Part shown: piece after piece, positions 53,076-62,162 of the stretch | Position numbering within the stretch: position 1 is the stretch's first letter | Layout: every line of letters starts with the position of its first letter | From: Pseudomonas sp. SORT22 | GTDB taxonomy: Bacteria; Pseudomonadota; Gammaproteobacteria; Pseudomonadales; Pseudomonadaceae | DNA: 64,000 nt | Direction of reading: 5' to 3' | Assembly (NCBI RefSeq): GCF_018417635.1 | Contig: NZ_CP071007.1 | Span: 2,852,501-2,916,500, forward strand | Program-made: the position numbers and the translations under genes | The notes under the pieces: generated by a model | Database searches by the model: none | Told to the model about the DNA's origin: nothing | The model's input: the letters and a program-made list of their open reading frames with translations, nothing else

Positions 53076-53474
53076 TCAGCGAAAACCGCTGGTGCAGGCC
53101 AATGCCAGGCTGGCGTCGGCCTGCAAGGTGCGAGTGACCAGCAGCCGGGCCGGGCCGCCGAGCTGCTCGGCCAGGGCCAGGGCGGCGCTCTCGGCCACGC
53201 CATAACAGCCGCTGTGCTGGAAGGCTACCGCAGAGCGATGGCTCAGCTGTGATTCGAAAGCGGCCAGCTGCGCCGCACTGTAGAACCGCAGCGGCACGCC
53301 CAGGCGCCGGGCCAGTTCATGCAGGCCGGTTTCGTCGTGCTTGAGGTCGATGCTGGCAAGGCCCATGACCGCGCCGGGCGGCAGGTCATGGGCGAGCAGG
53401 GTGCGGGTGAGCAGCTCGCTCAGGGCATCGGCCGGGCAGCCGCGACGGCAACCCAGGCCGAGGTACAGCTGCAT
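53076..53474 (-). CDS. cobE: Cobalamin biosynthesis protein CobE (CbiG C-terminal type)
   Basis: This 132-residue protein begins 'MQLYLGLGCRRGCPADAL', the typical glycine/cysteine-rich start of CobE and of the C-terminal domain of CbiG. 'MGLASIDLKHDETGLHELA' and 'ESAALALAEQL' are also conserved. Its exact step is poorly defined in aerobic producers. It lies between cbtA and cobM with short gaps in one operon. Confidence 0.92.
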   Translation of the reverse strand: MQLYLGLGCRRGCPADALSELLTRTLLAHDLPPGAVMGLASIDLKHDETGLHELARRLGVPLRFYSAAQLAAFESQLSHRSAVAFQHSGCYGVAESAALALAEQLGGPARLLVTRTLQADASLALACTSGFR

Positions 53475-53477
53475 AGT

Positions 53478-54170
53478 TCAGGCCTGGCTCGAACGGCGGT
53501 ACAGCCAGGCGCTGATCAGCCCCAGGGCCAGCCAGAATGCGGCGTTGGTCAGCAGCGAGGCGACCTTGAACTCGGCTTCCAGGGCTTCTGGCGCAAGCAT
53601 CTGGTGCACCTCCGGCTGTGGCGCGCCAATCACATGCGGCACTACCAGCAAGACTGCGCCGACTATCTTCAGCAGCCAGTTGTGGGCAAACACGATCAAG
53701 GCCAGGCCCACGGCGGTGGCGGCAGCGGTGCCAACCCACCAGGCCTGGCGCTGGGCCAGGTCGGCGGCAGCGGTACCCGGCAGTTCCGGTGGCAGGCCCA
53801 GGGTCGGCGCCAGGCAGAACACGGCAAAGCCGCCCAGGCCCCAGAGCGCGCCGCTGATCACGGTTTTCGGTGCGCGCAGGGTGTAGAGCGCGGCGAGGAT
53901 CAGGGCGAAACCGACCGCCACCACCAGATTGCCACCGGTGGTCGACAGCACACGCTGCCAGCCGTCTTGCGGCGACCAGGCTTCGCTGTCGTGATGATGC
54001 TCGGCGGTGCCGGCGGCATGTTCATGGGGCGCTTCGAGCGCAGGCGCGGCGCTTTCATAGGTTTCCGCCTGGAGAATCAGCGGCGCGACCCAGAAGCTTT
54101 GCAGCAGGGTCAGTAGCAGGGCGGCCAGCAGGCCGGTAAAGCCTGCGGTACTGGCAATACGCTTGATCAT
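53478..54170 (-). CDS. cbtA: Cobalt transporter subunit CbtA
   Basis: This 230-residue inner-membrane protein has five or six helices and a periplasmic His-rich loop ('HEHAAGTAEHHHDSE') after the first helix, which could bind cobalt. 'MIKRIASTAGFTGLLAALLL' and 'GALWGLGGFAVFCLAPTLGL' are typical of CbtA. CbtAB is a predicted cobalt uptake system regulated by B12. The ATG at 54170 is preferred; upstream sequence overlaps cbtB out of frame. Confidence 0.92.
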   Translation of the reverse strand: MIKRIASTAGFTGLLAALLLTLLQSFWVAPLILQAETYESAAPALEAPHEHAAGTAEHHHDSEAWSPQDGWQRVLSTTGGNLVVAVGFALILAALYTLRAPKTVISGALWGLGGFAVFCLAPTLGLPPELPGTAAADLAQRQAWWVGTAAATAVGLALIVFAHNWLLKIVGAVLLVVPHVIGAPQPEVHQMLAPEALEAEFKVASLLTNAAFWLALGLISAWLYRRSSQA

Positions 54171-54181
54171 CGGGGCAGCAC

Positions 54182-54367
54182 TCAGTGGCAAGGGAAGGCG
54201 GCGCTGTGGCGGGTATCGTGGGCAGCGTTGTGCACCGCTTCGATGTGCGAGAAACCGGCGAAGTACACCAGGCACAGGCCCAGCAGCGAGGCGCCGACAG
54301 CAACCAGCAGGCGCTGGCTGAGGCTTGACGGGGTAACGGCTTGGTTAATGGCGGTACTGGTACGCAT
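54182..54367 (-). CDS. cbtB: Cobalt transporter subunit CbtB
   Basis: This 61-residue protein has one membrane helix ('RLLVAVGASLLGLCLVYFA') and a His-rich C-terminus ('HIEAVHNAAHDTRH', ending PCH), the CbtB layout for cobalt capture. The ATG at 54367 has GAGGAAAG upstream. It is the first gene behind the minus-strand cobalamin riboswitch and lies 11 bases before cbtA. Confidence 0.92.
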   Translation of the reverse strand: MRTSTAINQAVTPSSLSQRLLVAVGASLLGLCLVYFAGFSHIEAVHNAAHDTRHSAAFPCH

Positions 54368-54480
54368 GGCGCTTTCCTCTTGGTGTTGTCGGCAACAGGC
54401 AAGCGCAGCAAACCCCTGCGCGGCGTTCGCCCAGGGGTTGTAACAGCGCCCGCCCACCGCGGGTTTGTTCGGTCAAGCGT

Positions 54481-54672
54481 TGGGCCGGTCTCCGGGCTGG
54501 TGAGGGTTGGCCGCAGGCCACACCACAGGCGTCACCTTCCCATGCCAGACAGCGGGCACAGTGGCTCTGACGCTTTTCTCACTTACCGTTGCGGGGGCAG
54601 CACCGGACTTGCCATACACCCTATAAAGAGCGTACGACGCACCGGTTTCCCAGTTTCACCCTCAAGGGGCAC
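54481..54672 (-). ncRNA. Cobalamin riboswitch upstream of cbtB
   Basis: Read on the minus strand, the sequence carries 'GGGAAACCGGTGCG', 'GGCAAGTCCGGTGCTGCCC', CCGCAACGGTAAG, the P6-like segment with 'GGCATGGGAAGGTGACGCC', and a closing 'CAGCCCGGAGACCGGCC'. These are the conserved B12-box blocks in order. It lies about 115 bases before cbtB and should lower expression of the cobalt transporter and cobE-cobM when B12 is plentiful. Confidence 0.94.
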
Positions 54673-54764
54673 CCAAACGAATGGCGTTAGCAAATCACGG
54701 GCGCGGGCAGGCGTCAATCGTGACAGCAGTTGACCGCTCACCGGGCACTGCGTAGCCTAGCCGC

Positions 54765-54936
54765 TTCGAGGTTCTTCGGCGCTGGCCGAAGCTAAGACGG
54801 GAACGCGGTTCAAGCCGCGGCTGCCCCCGCAACTGTAAGCATTGAAGGGTTCGACACAGCCACTGCAGCACGTGCGGGAAGGCGTCGTTCGACTGGCCAC
54901 TGCGCCGGTGCAATGCAAGCCAGGAGACCTGCCTCG
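54765..54936 (+). ncRNA. Cobalamin riboswitch upstream of cobW
   Basis: The plus strand shows 'GAGGTTCTTCGGCGCTGG', 'GACGGGAACGCGG', the core 'GCTGCCCCCGCAACTGTAAG', a variable arm with GCCACTG and 'GCGGGAAGGCG', and closing 'GCCAGGAGACCTGCC'. These are the conserved cobalamin-riboswitch elements. It lies about 110 bases before cobW and only about 90 bases from the oppositely oriented riboswitch. Confidence 0.95.
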
Positions 54937-55046
54937 AACAGTTTCCGACATTCAACCGGGCGGGGTGATCCGGTGGCGAACAGGCCAGGTGCACAACACC
55001 TTTGGCGCTCGTCCCGCATGCCCGCCATCCTGCCAAGGGCATCGAA

Positions 55047-56114
55047 ATGAAAACACTGGCCAAACTCCCCGTCACCATCGTTACCGGCTTCCTCGGCTCG
55101 GGCAAGACCACGCTGCTGCGGCACATGCTCGACAACGCCCAGGGGCGGCGCATCGCGGTGATCGTCAACGAGTTTGGCGAGCTGGGCATCGACGGCGAAA
55201 TCCTCAAGCAATGCAGCATCGGCTGCACTGAAGAAGAGGCCAGCGGCCGCGTCTATGAGCTGGCCAACGGCTGCCTGTGCTGCACCGTGCAGGAAGAGTT
55301 CTTCCCGGTGATGCGCGAGCTGGTGGCGCGTCGCGGCGACCTCGACCACATCCTCATCGAAACCAGCGGCCTGGCCCTGCCCAAGCCCCTGGTACAAGCC
55401 TTTCAGTGGCCAGAAATCCGTAACGCCTGCACCGTTGATGCAGTGATCACCGTGGTCGACAGCCCGGCTGTTGCCGCCGGCACCTTTGCCGCCTACCCGG
55501 AGCAGGTCGATGCGCAGCGCAAGCTCGACCCCAACCTTGACCACGAATCGCCACTGCACGAGCTGTTCGCCGACCAGCTGGCCAGCGCCGACCTGGTGGT
55601 GCTGAACAAGGCCGACCTGATCGCCGCCGACGACCTGGCCAAGGTTCGCGCCGAAGTCGAAGAAGAGCTGCCGCCGGCGGTCAAGGTGATCGAAGCCAGC
55701 AGCGGCCGCCTGCCGCTGGAAGTGTTGCTGGGCCTGGGTGCCGAATCCGAGGCGCACATCGATGGCCGCCGCACCCACCACGACTCGCACCACGACGGTG
55801 ACGATCACGACGACCATGACCACGACGCCTTCGACTCGATCTCCATCGAGCTGCCGCAAGCCGACGAAAGCCTGCTGCTCGACGCCCTGACCCAACTGGT
55901 GGTGCAACACGGCATCCTGCGGGTCAAAGGTTTTGCGGCGATCCCGGGCAAGCCGATGCGCCTGCTGATCCAGGGCGTAGGCACCCGTTTCGACAAGCAC
56001 TTCGACCGCGCCTGGCGCAGCGAAGAGCCGCGCACCACGCGCCTGGTGCTGATCGGCCAGGAGCTGGATGCGCCGCAGCTGCAAGCGAGCCTGCGCGCCG
56101 CCCTGGGCGCCTGA
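55047..56114 (+). CDS. cobW: CobW GTPase, metal chaperone for cobalamin synthesis
   Basis: This 355-residue G3E GTPase has Walker A GFLGSGKTT at residues 14-22, the metal-binding GCLCC motif at 75-79 and the 'LNKADLI' guanine-specificity motif. A His/Asp-rich loop before the C-terminal domain (about 245-270, 'HHDSHHDGDDHDDHDHD') is typical of CobW. It is thought to deliver Co(II) to the CobNST chelatase. The ATG at 55047 matches the family start. It is the first gene after the riboswitch and is followed by cobN after three bases. Confidence 0.95.
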   Translation: MKTLAKLPVTIVTGFLGSGKTTLLRHMLDNAQGRRIAVIVNEFGELGIDGEILKQCSIGCTEEEASGRVYELANGCLCCTVQEEFFPVMRELVARRGDLDHILIETSGLALPKPLVQAFQWPEIRNACTVDAVITVVDSPAVAAGTFAAYPEQVDAQRKLDPNLDHESPLHELFADQLASADLVVLNKADLIAADDLAKVRAEVEEELPPAVKVIEASSGRLPLEVLLGLGAESEAHIDGRRTHHDSHHDGDDHDDHDHDAFDSISIELPQADESLLLDALTQLVVQHGILRVKGFAAIPGKPMRLLIQGVGTRFDKHFDRAWRSEEPRTTRLVLIGQELDAPQLQASLRAALGA

Positions 56115-56117
56115 CCC

Positions 56118-59100
56118 ATGCACCTGCTGCGGACCCAGCCCGGTGGTTTTGTACCGGACGACAGCATTGCCGACCTCGGCCAGACCCCGGCCGAGCTGGT
56201 AATCCTCTGCAGCGGTGACTCGCACCTGGCGCTGCTGGCCGAAACCGCCCAGCAGCTGCCCGAGGATTTCCCCAGCCTGCGTCTGGCCAACCCCATGCAG
56301 GTACAGAATCATGCCTCGGTCGACCTGTATGTCGACCAGGTGCTGCGCCATGCCAAGGTTATCCTGGTGTCGCTGCACGGCGGCGTCGGTTACTGGCGCT
56401 ATGGTGTGGAGCAACTGCTGGAACTGGCCGCCCGTGGCGTGCAGTTGATCCTGGTGCCCGGCGACGACCGCCCTGACCCGGAACTGACCGGCCTGAGCAC
56501 GGTGCCGGCCGAGCAGGCCGAACGGCTCTGGCACTTCTTGCGCCAGGGCGGCAAGGCCAATGCCCTTAACCTGTTCAACTGCCTGGCCAGCCAGTACCTG
56601 CAGCGCGACTACCCGTGGAGCGCGCCGCAGCAACTGCCGCGCACCGCGGTGTACCACCCGCGCAAGGCCGCTGCGGCGCTGCAGGACTGGTTCGGTGAGT
56701 GGCAGGTCGAGCAGCCAGTGGTGCCGATCCTGTTCTACCGCTCGCACCTGCAGGCGGCCAACACGGCCTTTATCGACACCTTTTGCCAGCGTTTGCAACT
56801 GGCCGGGCTCAACCCCTTGCCGATTGCCGTGGCCAGCCTCAAGGAGGTTGCGTGCCTGCAGCAGGTCGAAGACTGGCTGGACCAGGTCGACGCTGCGCTG
56901 ATCATCAACACCACAGGCTTTGCCCAGTCCAGCCCCGAGCAGCCGCACCTGCGCCCGTTTCGCCGCGACATCCCGGTGTTGCAGGCGATCTGCGCCCAGG
57001 ACAACGAACCGGCCTGGCAGGCCAGCGAGCAGGGCCTGGGTGCCCGTGACCTGGCCATGCACATCGCCTTGCCGGAGCTGGACGGGCGCATCATCACCCG
57101 CCCGGTCAGCTTCAAGGACCTGGCCTGGCGCAGCGAGCGCAGCCAGTCCGATGTGGTCTGCTACCGCGCCCAGGCCGAACGCATGGACTTTGTCGCCGAG
57201 CTGGCGCGGCGCTGGTGTGCGCTGGCGCAGATACCCAACGGGCAGAAGCGCGTGGCGCTGATCCTCGCCAACTACCCGACCCGCGATGGTCGCATCGGCA
57301 ATGGCGTGGGCCTCGATACGCCGGCAGCGGCGCTGAACATCCTGCGCACCCTGCAGGCCCAGGGCTATCCGCTGGCGCCCTTGCCCGACAGCGGCACGGC
57401 GCTGATCCAGGCTTTGCTCGGTGGCGTCAGCAACGACCTGGACAGCCTCGACCTGCGCCCGTGCATGCAGAGCATGGCCCTGGAGGACTACCTGGCGGCC
57501 TTTGCTACCTTGCCCGAGGCCAATCAGCTCGCTGTGCGCGAGCGCTGGGGCGAACCGAGCCAGGACCCGATGTGGCGCAGCGGGCGGATGATGATCGCCG
57601 GCCTGCGCTACGGCCTGACTTTTGTCGGCATCCAGCCGGCACGGGGTTACCAGCTGGACCAGAGCGCGGTCTATCACGACCCGGACCTGGTGCCGCCGCA
57701 TGGCTACCTGGCGTTCTACTTCTGGCTGCGCCATGGCTTTGCCGCCGATGCGCTGATCCATGTCGGCAAGCACGGCAACCTCGAATGGCTGCCGGGCAAG
57801 GGTGTCGGGCTGTCCGATAGCTGCTGGCCGGACGCCTTGCTCGGGCCGCTGCCGAACATTTATCCGTTTATCGTCAACGACCCGGGCGAGGGCGCCCAGG
57901 CCAAGCGCCGCACCCAGGCGGTGATCATCGACCACCTGATGCCGCCGCTGACCCGCGCCGAAACCTACGGGCCGTTGCGCCACCTGGAGCTGCTCGCCGA
58001 CGAGTACTACGAGGCGCAGTTGCTCGATCCGCGCCGGGCCCGCGAGCTGCAGCGCGACATCCTGGCGCTGGTGCGCGACAACCATATCGATCGCGAACTG
58101 CAGATCGAAGGCGCCCTGGACGATGCCGCGATCTGGCTGCCACGCCTGGACACCTACCTGTGCGACCTCAAGGAATCGCAGATCCGCGATGGCCTGCACG
58201 TGTTCGGCGAGTCGCCGGCCGGGCGCCTGCGTATCGACACCTTGCTGGCGCTATTGCGGGTGGAACGCGGTGATGGGCGCGGGGCCAACGGCAGTTTGTT
58301 GCGGGCCCTGGCCAAGGCGCTGAACCTGGGCTTCGACCCGCTCGATTGCGACCTCGGCCAGCCCTGGCAAGGCCCTCGGCCCGCACTCTTGGCGACATTG
58401 GACGAAGCCTGGCGCACCGCCGGCGATACCCGCGAGCGCCTTGAGCTGTACGCCAGCCAACTGATCGAGCAGACCCTCGATGGCAGCGTGCAGCTGGTCG
58501 GCGGCCCTGAATGGGCACAGGTACAGGCGATTCTCGACGCGCTGGCGCAGCAGGTCGCGCCGCAACTGGACAACTGCGGCCCGGCAGAAATGCACGGCTT
58601 GCTGGCTGCCCTCGACGGTCGCTTCGTGCCTGCCGGCCCCAGTGGCGCGCCAAGCCGCGGGCGCCTGGACGTACTGCCGACCGGGCGCAACTTCTATACC
58701 GTCGATGTGCGCAACCTGCCGACCACCACCGCCTGGCGCATCGGTTTTGCCTCGGCCAACCTGATCCTCGAACGCCATTTGCAAGACCATGGCGATCACC
58801 TGCGCCAGCTCGGCCTGTCGGTGTGGGGCACGGCGACCATGCGCACCGGCGGCGACGATATCGCCCAGGCCATGGCCCTGCTTGGCGTGCGGCCGGTGTG
58901 GGCCAGCGGCAGCCAGCGCGTCGACGACTTCGAAATCCTGCCCTTGAGCCTGCTCGACCGGCCACGGGTGGATGTCACCTTGCGCGTCTCGGGGTTCTTC
59001 CGCGATGCTTTTGGCAACCTGATCAAGCTGTTCGATGCGGCGGTGCAAGCGGTGGCGGCGCTGGATGAGCCGGATGAGCTCAATCCGCTGGCGGCCAAGG

Positions 59101-59876
59101 TCCGTAGCGAGCGCGCAGAACTGCTGGCCCAGGGCCTGGACGCCGAACAGGCCGCTCGCCAGGCCGGCTGGCGGGTGTTCGGGGCCAAACCGGGCGCTTA
59201 TGGCGCCGGCGTGCAGAATGCTATCGACGAACGGTTGTGGAATGACCGCCAGGACCTCGCCGAGGTCTACTTGAATCACGGTGGCTATGCCTATGGCACC
59301 GCCGATGACGGCACGCCGGCGCGCGCCGATTTTGCCCGGCGCCTGAGCCAGGTGCAGGCGGTGGTGCAAAATCAGGACAACCACGAGCACGACCTGCTCG
59401 ATTCCAATGACTACTACCAGTTCCAGGGCGGCATGCTCGCCGCCGTGGAGAGCCTGGGCGGCAGCAGTGTGGCCAGTTACCACGGCGACCACAGCCAGCC
59501 GGACCGGCCGCGCATCCGCACCCTGAAAGAAGAGCTGAACCGGGTGATCCGCGCCCGGGCGCTGAACCCCAAGTGGATCGACGGGGTCAAGCGTCACGGC
59601 TATAAAGGTGCCTTCGAGCTGGCTGCCACCGTCGATAACCTGTTCGCTTTCGATGCCACCACGCAGTTGATCGACGACCACCATTACCAGTCGCTGGCCG
59701 ACGCCTATGTGCTCGACGATGCGACCCGCGACTTTATCCGCCAGCACAACCCCGAGGCCTTGCGCGACATCACCGAGCGCCTGCTCGAAGCCCAGCAGCG
59801 CGGGCTCTGGCAGGAGCCGGGCGACTACCGTGAAGCGTTGGAAGAACAGCTGCTGGCCGGCGAAGAAGAGAATTGA
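56118..59876 (+). CDS. cobN: Cobaltochelatase subunit CobN
   Basis: This 1252-residue large chelatase subunit inserts cobalt into hydrogenobyrinate a,c-diamide. Length and motifs are standard for CobN/ChlH-like proteins: 'LHGGVGYWRYGVEQLLELA', 'YPTRDGRIGNGVGLDTPAA', 'HVGKHGNLEWLPGKGVGLS' (with a metal-site histidine) and 'RVSGFFRDAFGNLIKLFDAA'. It is encoded between cobW and a ChlI-type AAA+ gene. The usual CobS/CobT partners are not in the window, so the downstream ChlI/VWA pair may act in their place. Confidence 0.96.
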   Translation: MHLLRTQPGGFVPDDSIADLGQTPAELVILCSGDSHLALLAETAQQLPEDFPSLRLANPMQVQNHASVDLYVDQVLRHAKVILVSLHGGVGYWRYGVEQLLELAARGVQLILVPGDDRPDPELTGLSTVPAEQAERLWHFLRQGGKANALNLFNCLASQYLQRDYPWSAPQQLPRTAVYHPRKAAAALQDWFGEWQVEQPVVPILFYRSHLQAANTAFIDTFCQRLQLAGLNPLPIAVASLKEVACLQQVEDWLDQVDAALIINTTGFAQSSPEQPHLRPFRRDIPVLQAICAQDNEPAWQASEQGLGARDLAMHIALPELDGRIITRPVSFKDLAWRSERSQSDVVCYRAQAERMDFVAELARRWCALAQIPNGQKRVALILANYPTRDGRIGNGVGLDTPAAALNILRTLQAQGYPLAPLPDSGTALIQALLGGVSNDLDSLDLRPCMQSMALEDYLAAFATLPEANQLAVRERWGEPSQDPMWRSGRMMIAGLRYGLTFVGIQPARGYQLDQSAVYHDPDLVPPHGYLAFYFWLRHGFAADALIHVGKHGNLEWLPGKGVGLSDSCWPDALLGPLPNIYPFIVNDPGEGAQAKRRTQAVIIDHLMPPLTRAETYGPLRHLELLADEYYEAQLLDPRRARELQRDILALVRDNHIDRELQIEGALDDAAIWLPRLDTYLCDLKESQIRDGLHVFGESPAGRLRIDTLLALLRVERGDGRGANGSLLRALAKALNLGFDPLDCDLGQPWQGPRPALLATLDEAWRTAGDTRERLELYASQLIEQTLDGSVQLVGGPEWAQVQAILDALAQQVAPQLDNCGPAEMHGLLAALDGRFVPAGPSGAPSRGRLDVLPTGRNFYTVDVRNLPTTTAWRIGFASANLILERHLQDHGDHLRQLGLSVWGTATMRTGGDDIAQAMALLGVRPVWASGSQRVDDFEILPLSLLDRPRVDVTLRVSGFFRDAFGNLIKLFDAAVQAVAALDEPDELNPLAAKVRSERAELLAQGLDAEQAARQAGWRVFGAKPGAYGAGVQNAIDERLWNDRQDLAEVYLNHGGYAYGTADDGTPARADFARRLSQVQAVVQNQDNHEHDLLDSNDYYQFQGGMLAAVESLGGSSVASYHGDHSQPDRPRIRTLKEELNRVIRARALNPKWIDGVKRHGYKGAFELAATVDNLFAFDATTQLIDDHHYQSLADAYVLDDATRDFIRQHNPEALRDITERLLEAQQRGLWQEPGDYREALEEQLLAGEEEN

Positions 59877-59877
59877 G

Positions 59878-60879
59878 ATGAGCGAACCTGCACATTTTCC
59901 CCTGGCCGCCGTGGTCGGCGCCGATGAGCTGAAACTGGCGCTGTGCCTGACCGCCATCGACCCGAAGATCGGCGGCGTGCTGATCGAAGGCCCGCGCGGC
60001 ATGGCCAAAAGCACCCTGGCCCGGGGCCTGGCTGATTTGCTCGGCGAAGGGCCGTTCGTGACCCTGCCGCTGGGTGCCAGTGAAGAGCGCCTGGTCGGTA
60101 CCCTCGACCTGGATGCGGCGCTGGGCCAGGGCAAGGCGCAGTTTTCCCCCGGAGTGCTGGCCAAGGCCGACGGCGGCGTGCTCTATGTGGATGAAGTCAA
60201 TCTTCTGGCGGATCATCTGGTCGACCTGTTGCTGGACGTCGCCGCCAGTGGCACCAACCGGGTCGAGCGCGACGGCATTTCCCACCGCCACAGTGCCCGT
60301 TTCGTGCTGATTGGCACCATGAACCCGGAAGAGGGCGAGTTGCGCCCGCAATTGCTCGACCGCTTCGGCCTCAATGTGCTGCTCGAGGGCCAGCCGTTGC
60401 CCGAAGCCCGTGGCCAGATCATTCGCAGGCGCCTGGATTTCGACAGTGATCCCGAGGCGTTCTGTGCCCAGTGGGCACCCGCTCAGGCGGCCCTGCGCGA
60501 GCGTTGCCATGGCGCTCGCGAGTGCTTGGCGCAGATTGCCCTGGACGACCTGGCCCTGGCGCAGATTACCGAGCGCTGCTTTGCCGCTGGCGTCGATGGC
60601 CTGCGTGCCGACCTGGTCTGGCTGCGTGCGGCCCGGGCCCACGCGGCCTGGCGCGGAGCGCTGGCGATCGAAGCTGAGGATATCGATGCCGTGGCCGAAT
60701 TCGCCTTGCGCCATCGCCGCCGTGAAGCCCCGGCGCCACAATCGCAAGCGCCAGACAACGGTGCGGCGATGCCGCCATCGGCCGGCCAGCAAGGCCAGGG
60801 TCAATGGGGCGAACTGCCGCCACAAGCCACCCCGAGCGGCGCCCGGCGCGAGGTACCGAGCTGGGCAAAAAAGCCCTGA
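59878..60879 (+). CDS. Magnesium-chelatase-type AAA+ ATPase (ChlI/BchI-like)
   Basis: This 333-residue AAA+ protein has Walker A GPRGMAKST at 38-46, Walker B 'VLYVDEVNLL' at about 101-110, and the ChlI-specific 'GTMNPEEGELRPQLLDRFGL'. The last 50 residues are a Gln/Pro-rich tail. It starts two bases after the cobN stop. ChlI-type ATPases drive class I chelatases, so with the VWA protein that follows it probably forms the motor for CobN in place of CobS-CobT. Confidence 0.92.
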   Translation: MSEPAHFPLAAVVGADELKLALCLTAIDPKIGGVLIEGPRGMAKSTLARGLADLLGEGPFVTLPLGASEERLVGTLDLDAALGQGKAQFSPGVLAKADGGVLYVDEVNLLADHLVDLLLDVAASGTNRVERDGISHRHSARFVLIGTMNPEEGELRPQLLDRFGLNVLLEGQPLPEARGQIIRRRLDFDSDPEAFCAQWAPAQAALRERCHGARECLAQIALDDLALAQITERCFAAGVDGLRADLVWLRAARAHAAWRGALAIEAEDIDAVAEFALRHRRREAPAPQSQAPDNGAAMPPSAGQQGQGQWGELPPQATPSGARREVPSWAKKP

Positions 60880-61544
60880 GCATCCGCCGGCACACCAGCG
60901 CGGATGCCAGACCCCGACCCGGTGCACTGACTGCGGGCCCGCGTGGGCGTGGCAAGCAGGCTGCATCCGGCGCGGTGGCCTGGCCGGCGACCTTGCTCAA
61001 GGGCCGCCCGCGCACGCGCAACGACCTGCGCTGGCAGCAGCGCACGGCCAGCGCCCAAGAGCTGTGGCTGGTGATTGTCGATGCTTCGGCGTCAACCCGC
61101 CGTCACCAGGCCCTGAGCCGGGCCAAGGGCATGCTGGCGGGGTTTTTCGATCAGGCCTACCGCAACCGCGCGCGACTGACCCTTCTCACCGCCAGCGGCA
61201 ATGCGCCGCGCTGGCAACGTCACGGGCTAAAAGCCTCGGCGAGCTTGCAGCCGTGGCTGGAGGCGTTGGGGGCGGGGGGCGGTACGCCATTGCTGGCGGC
61301 ACTGGAGCAGGCACGGAGTTGGCTGCAGGAGCGTCAACGACGCTATCCGGCAGAACTGCAGCGATGCCTGATCGTGACCGATGGCCGGCTCAAGGCTTGG
61401 CAGGCGCTGCAGCCGCTGCCTTGCCAATCGCTGTTGGTGGATATCGAAAGTTCGCCGGTCAAGCTGGGAAGGGCACAGTTACTTGCGCAACAACTGCATG
61501 CCGATTACCAGCACCTGGAGACACTGGCACTGCTCGGCGGATAA
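60804..61544 (+). CDS. VWA-domain protein (ChlD/CobT-like chelatase partner)
   Basis: This 246-residue protein has a basic, disordered N-terminus and a von Willebrand A domain with an intact MIDAS start, D93-A-S95-A-S97, in 'LWLVIVDASASTRRHQ'. 'GGGTPLLAALEQA' and 'LIVTDGRLK' supply the remaining MIDAS residues. It overlaps the ChlI-like gene by 76 bases. The exact start is uncertain, though no better one is visible. Such proteins pair with the AAA+ ring in chelatases. Confidence 0.82.
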   Translation: MGRTAATSHPERRPARGTELGKKALSIRRHTSADARPRPGALTAGPRGRGKQAASGAVAWPATLLKGRPRTRNDLRWQQRTASAQELWLVIVDASASTRRHQALSRAKGMLAGFFDQAYRNRARLTLLTASGNAPRWQRHGLKASASLQPWLEALGAGGGTPLLAALEQARSWLQERQRRYPAELQRCLIVTDGRLKAWQALQPLPCQSLLVDIESSPVKLGRAQLLAQQLHADYQHLETLALLGG

Positions 61545-61553
61545 CCTGGTATC

Positions 61554-61585
61554 AATAAAAACAACTGCGGCCAAGTGTCGCAGTT
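61554..61585 (-). terminator. Intrinsic terminator for the minus-strand small gene
   Basis: On the minus strand a seven-base-pair stem (AACTGCG / CGCAGTT) with a nine-base loop is followed by GTTTTTATTG. This reads as a normal Rho-independent terminator for the gene at 61655-61921. Confidence 0.65.
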
Positions 61586-61607
61586 TGTCCAGCGAGTTAT
61601 AGCAAAG

Positions 61608-61644
61608 TTGCCAAAGGCGTGCGCGAATACAGCGCCTTTGGCAA
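61608..61644. terminator. Perfect 12-bp hairpin between convergent genes
   Basis: TTGCCAAAGGCG pairs perfectly with CGCCTTTGGCAA across a 13-base loop. It lies between the chelatase operon and the convergent small gene. It probably works as a bidirectional terminator or 3'-end stabiliser, although T-runs are short on both sides. Confidence 0.6.
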
Positions 61645-61654
61645 TTAACCGCTA

Positions 61655-61921
61655 TTACTTGGGCATCGACCAAGGCTGCAACGCATAACCTTTCTCGCTC
61701 AACTCGGCGCGAACTTCTTCAATCAAATTAGCCAGTTGCGCAGGGTCGGAGTAGGTGCTGCAAGGGACTTGCTTGCTGCCAATTCGGGTGCTGGTCCGGT
61801 CGATGACTGCCAGGCTCAACTCACCGGTACCGTTGGGTACATCCCAGGCAACACACTGGAAAGGTTCAAAGGCGTGGTCGGCAATCAGCAGGGCATCGTT
61901 GATACGCAGCGGGGCGTTCAT
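61655..61921 (-). CDS. Hypothetical protein of 88 residues
   Basis: This small soluble protein has no family that I recognise. It starts 'MNAPLRINDALLIADHAFEP', has a predicted beta-rich first half and an amphipathic helix near 'QLANLIEEVRAELSEKGYAL'. The ribosome site (GAGAGA) is modest. A terminator lies downstream, which supports a real single-gene transcript. Confidence 0.65.
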   Translation of the reverse strand: MNAPLRINDALLIADHAFEPFQCVAWDVPNGTGELSLAVIDRTSTRIGSKQVPCSTYSDPAQLANLIEEVRAELSEKGYALQPWSMPK

Positions 61922-62162
61922 GGGTTCGGTCTCTCTGTGGGCCCAAACATGGAATAAACCCGCGCGCCTGTTTGCGCAGCGGTGAGTTACTTGTACTGAT
62001 GCACCCGACCGGGGGGTAAGTCACACTTCTTTTAAAAATAGTTGAATACCGCTCATCGGTTGATGACGGGGCACCTGGCATTTTTGTCAGTAGCGGCCAT
62101 GTCAGGAGCGGCGTTGAATAGGGCCAGCCACAGCGCTTATGCGCCAATGACGGGAGGATGGG
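61922..62162. other. Divergent intergenic region
   Basis: This region of about 240 bases between two outward-facing genes must contain both promoters. It is richer in A/T around 62020-62050. I see no palindrome or riboswitch. Confidence 0.5.

Noticed and set aside
54810..58199. Open frame of 1129 codons antisense to cobW and cobN
   Set aside because: It runs through the cobalamin riboswitch and both cob genes on the opposite strand. It contains no known domain and is explained by codon bias.
58251..60164. 637-codon minus-strand frame opposite cobN and the ChlI-like gene
   Set aside because: Antisense to two well-supported genes, low-complexity, no domain.
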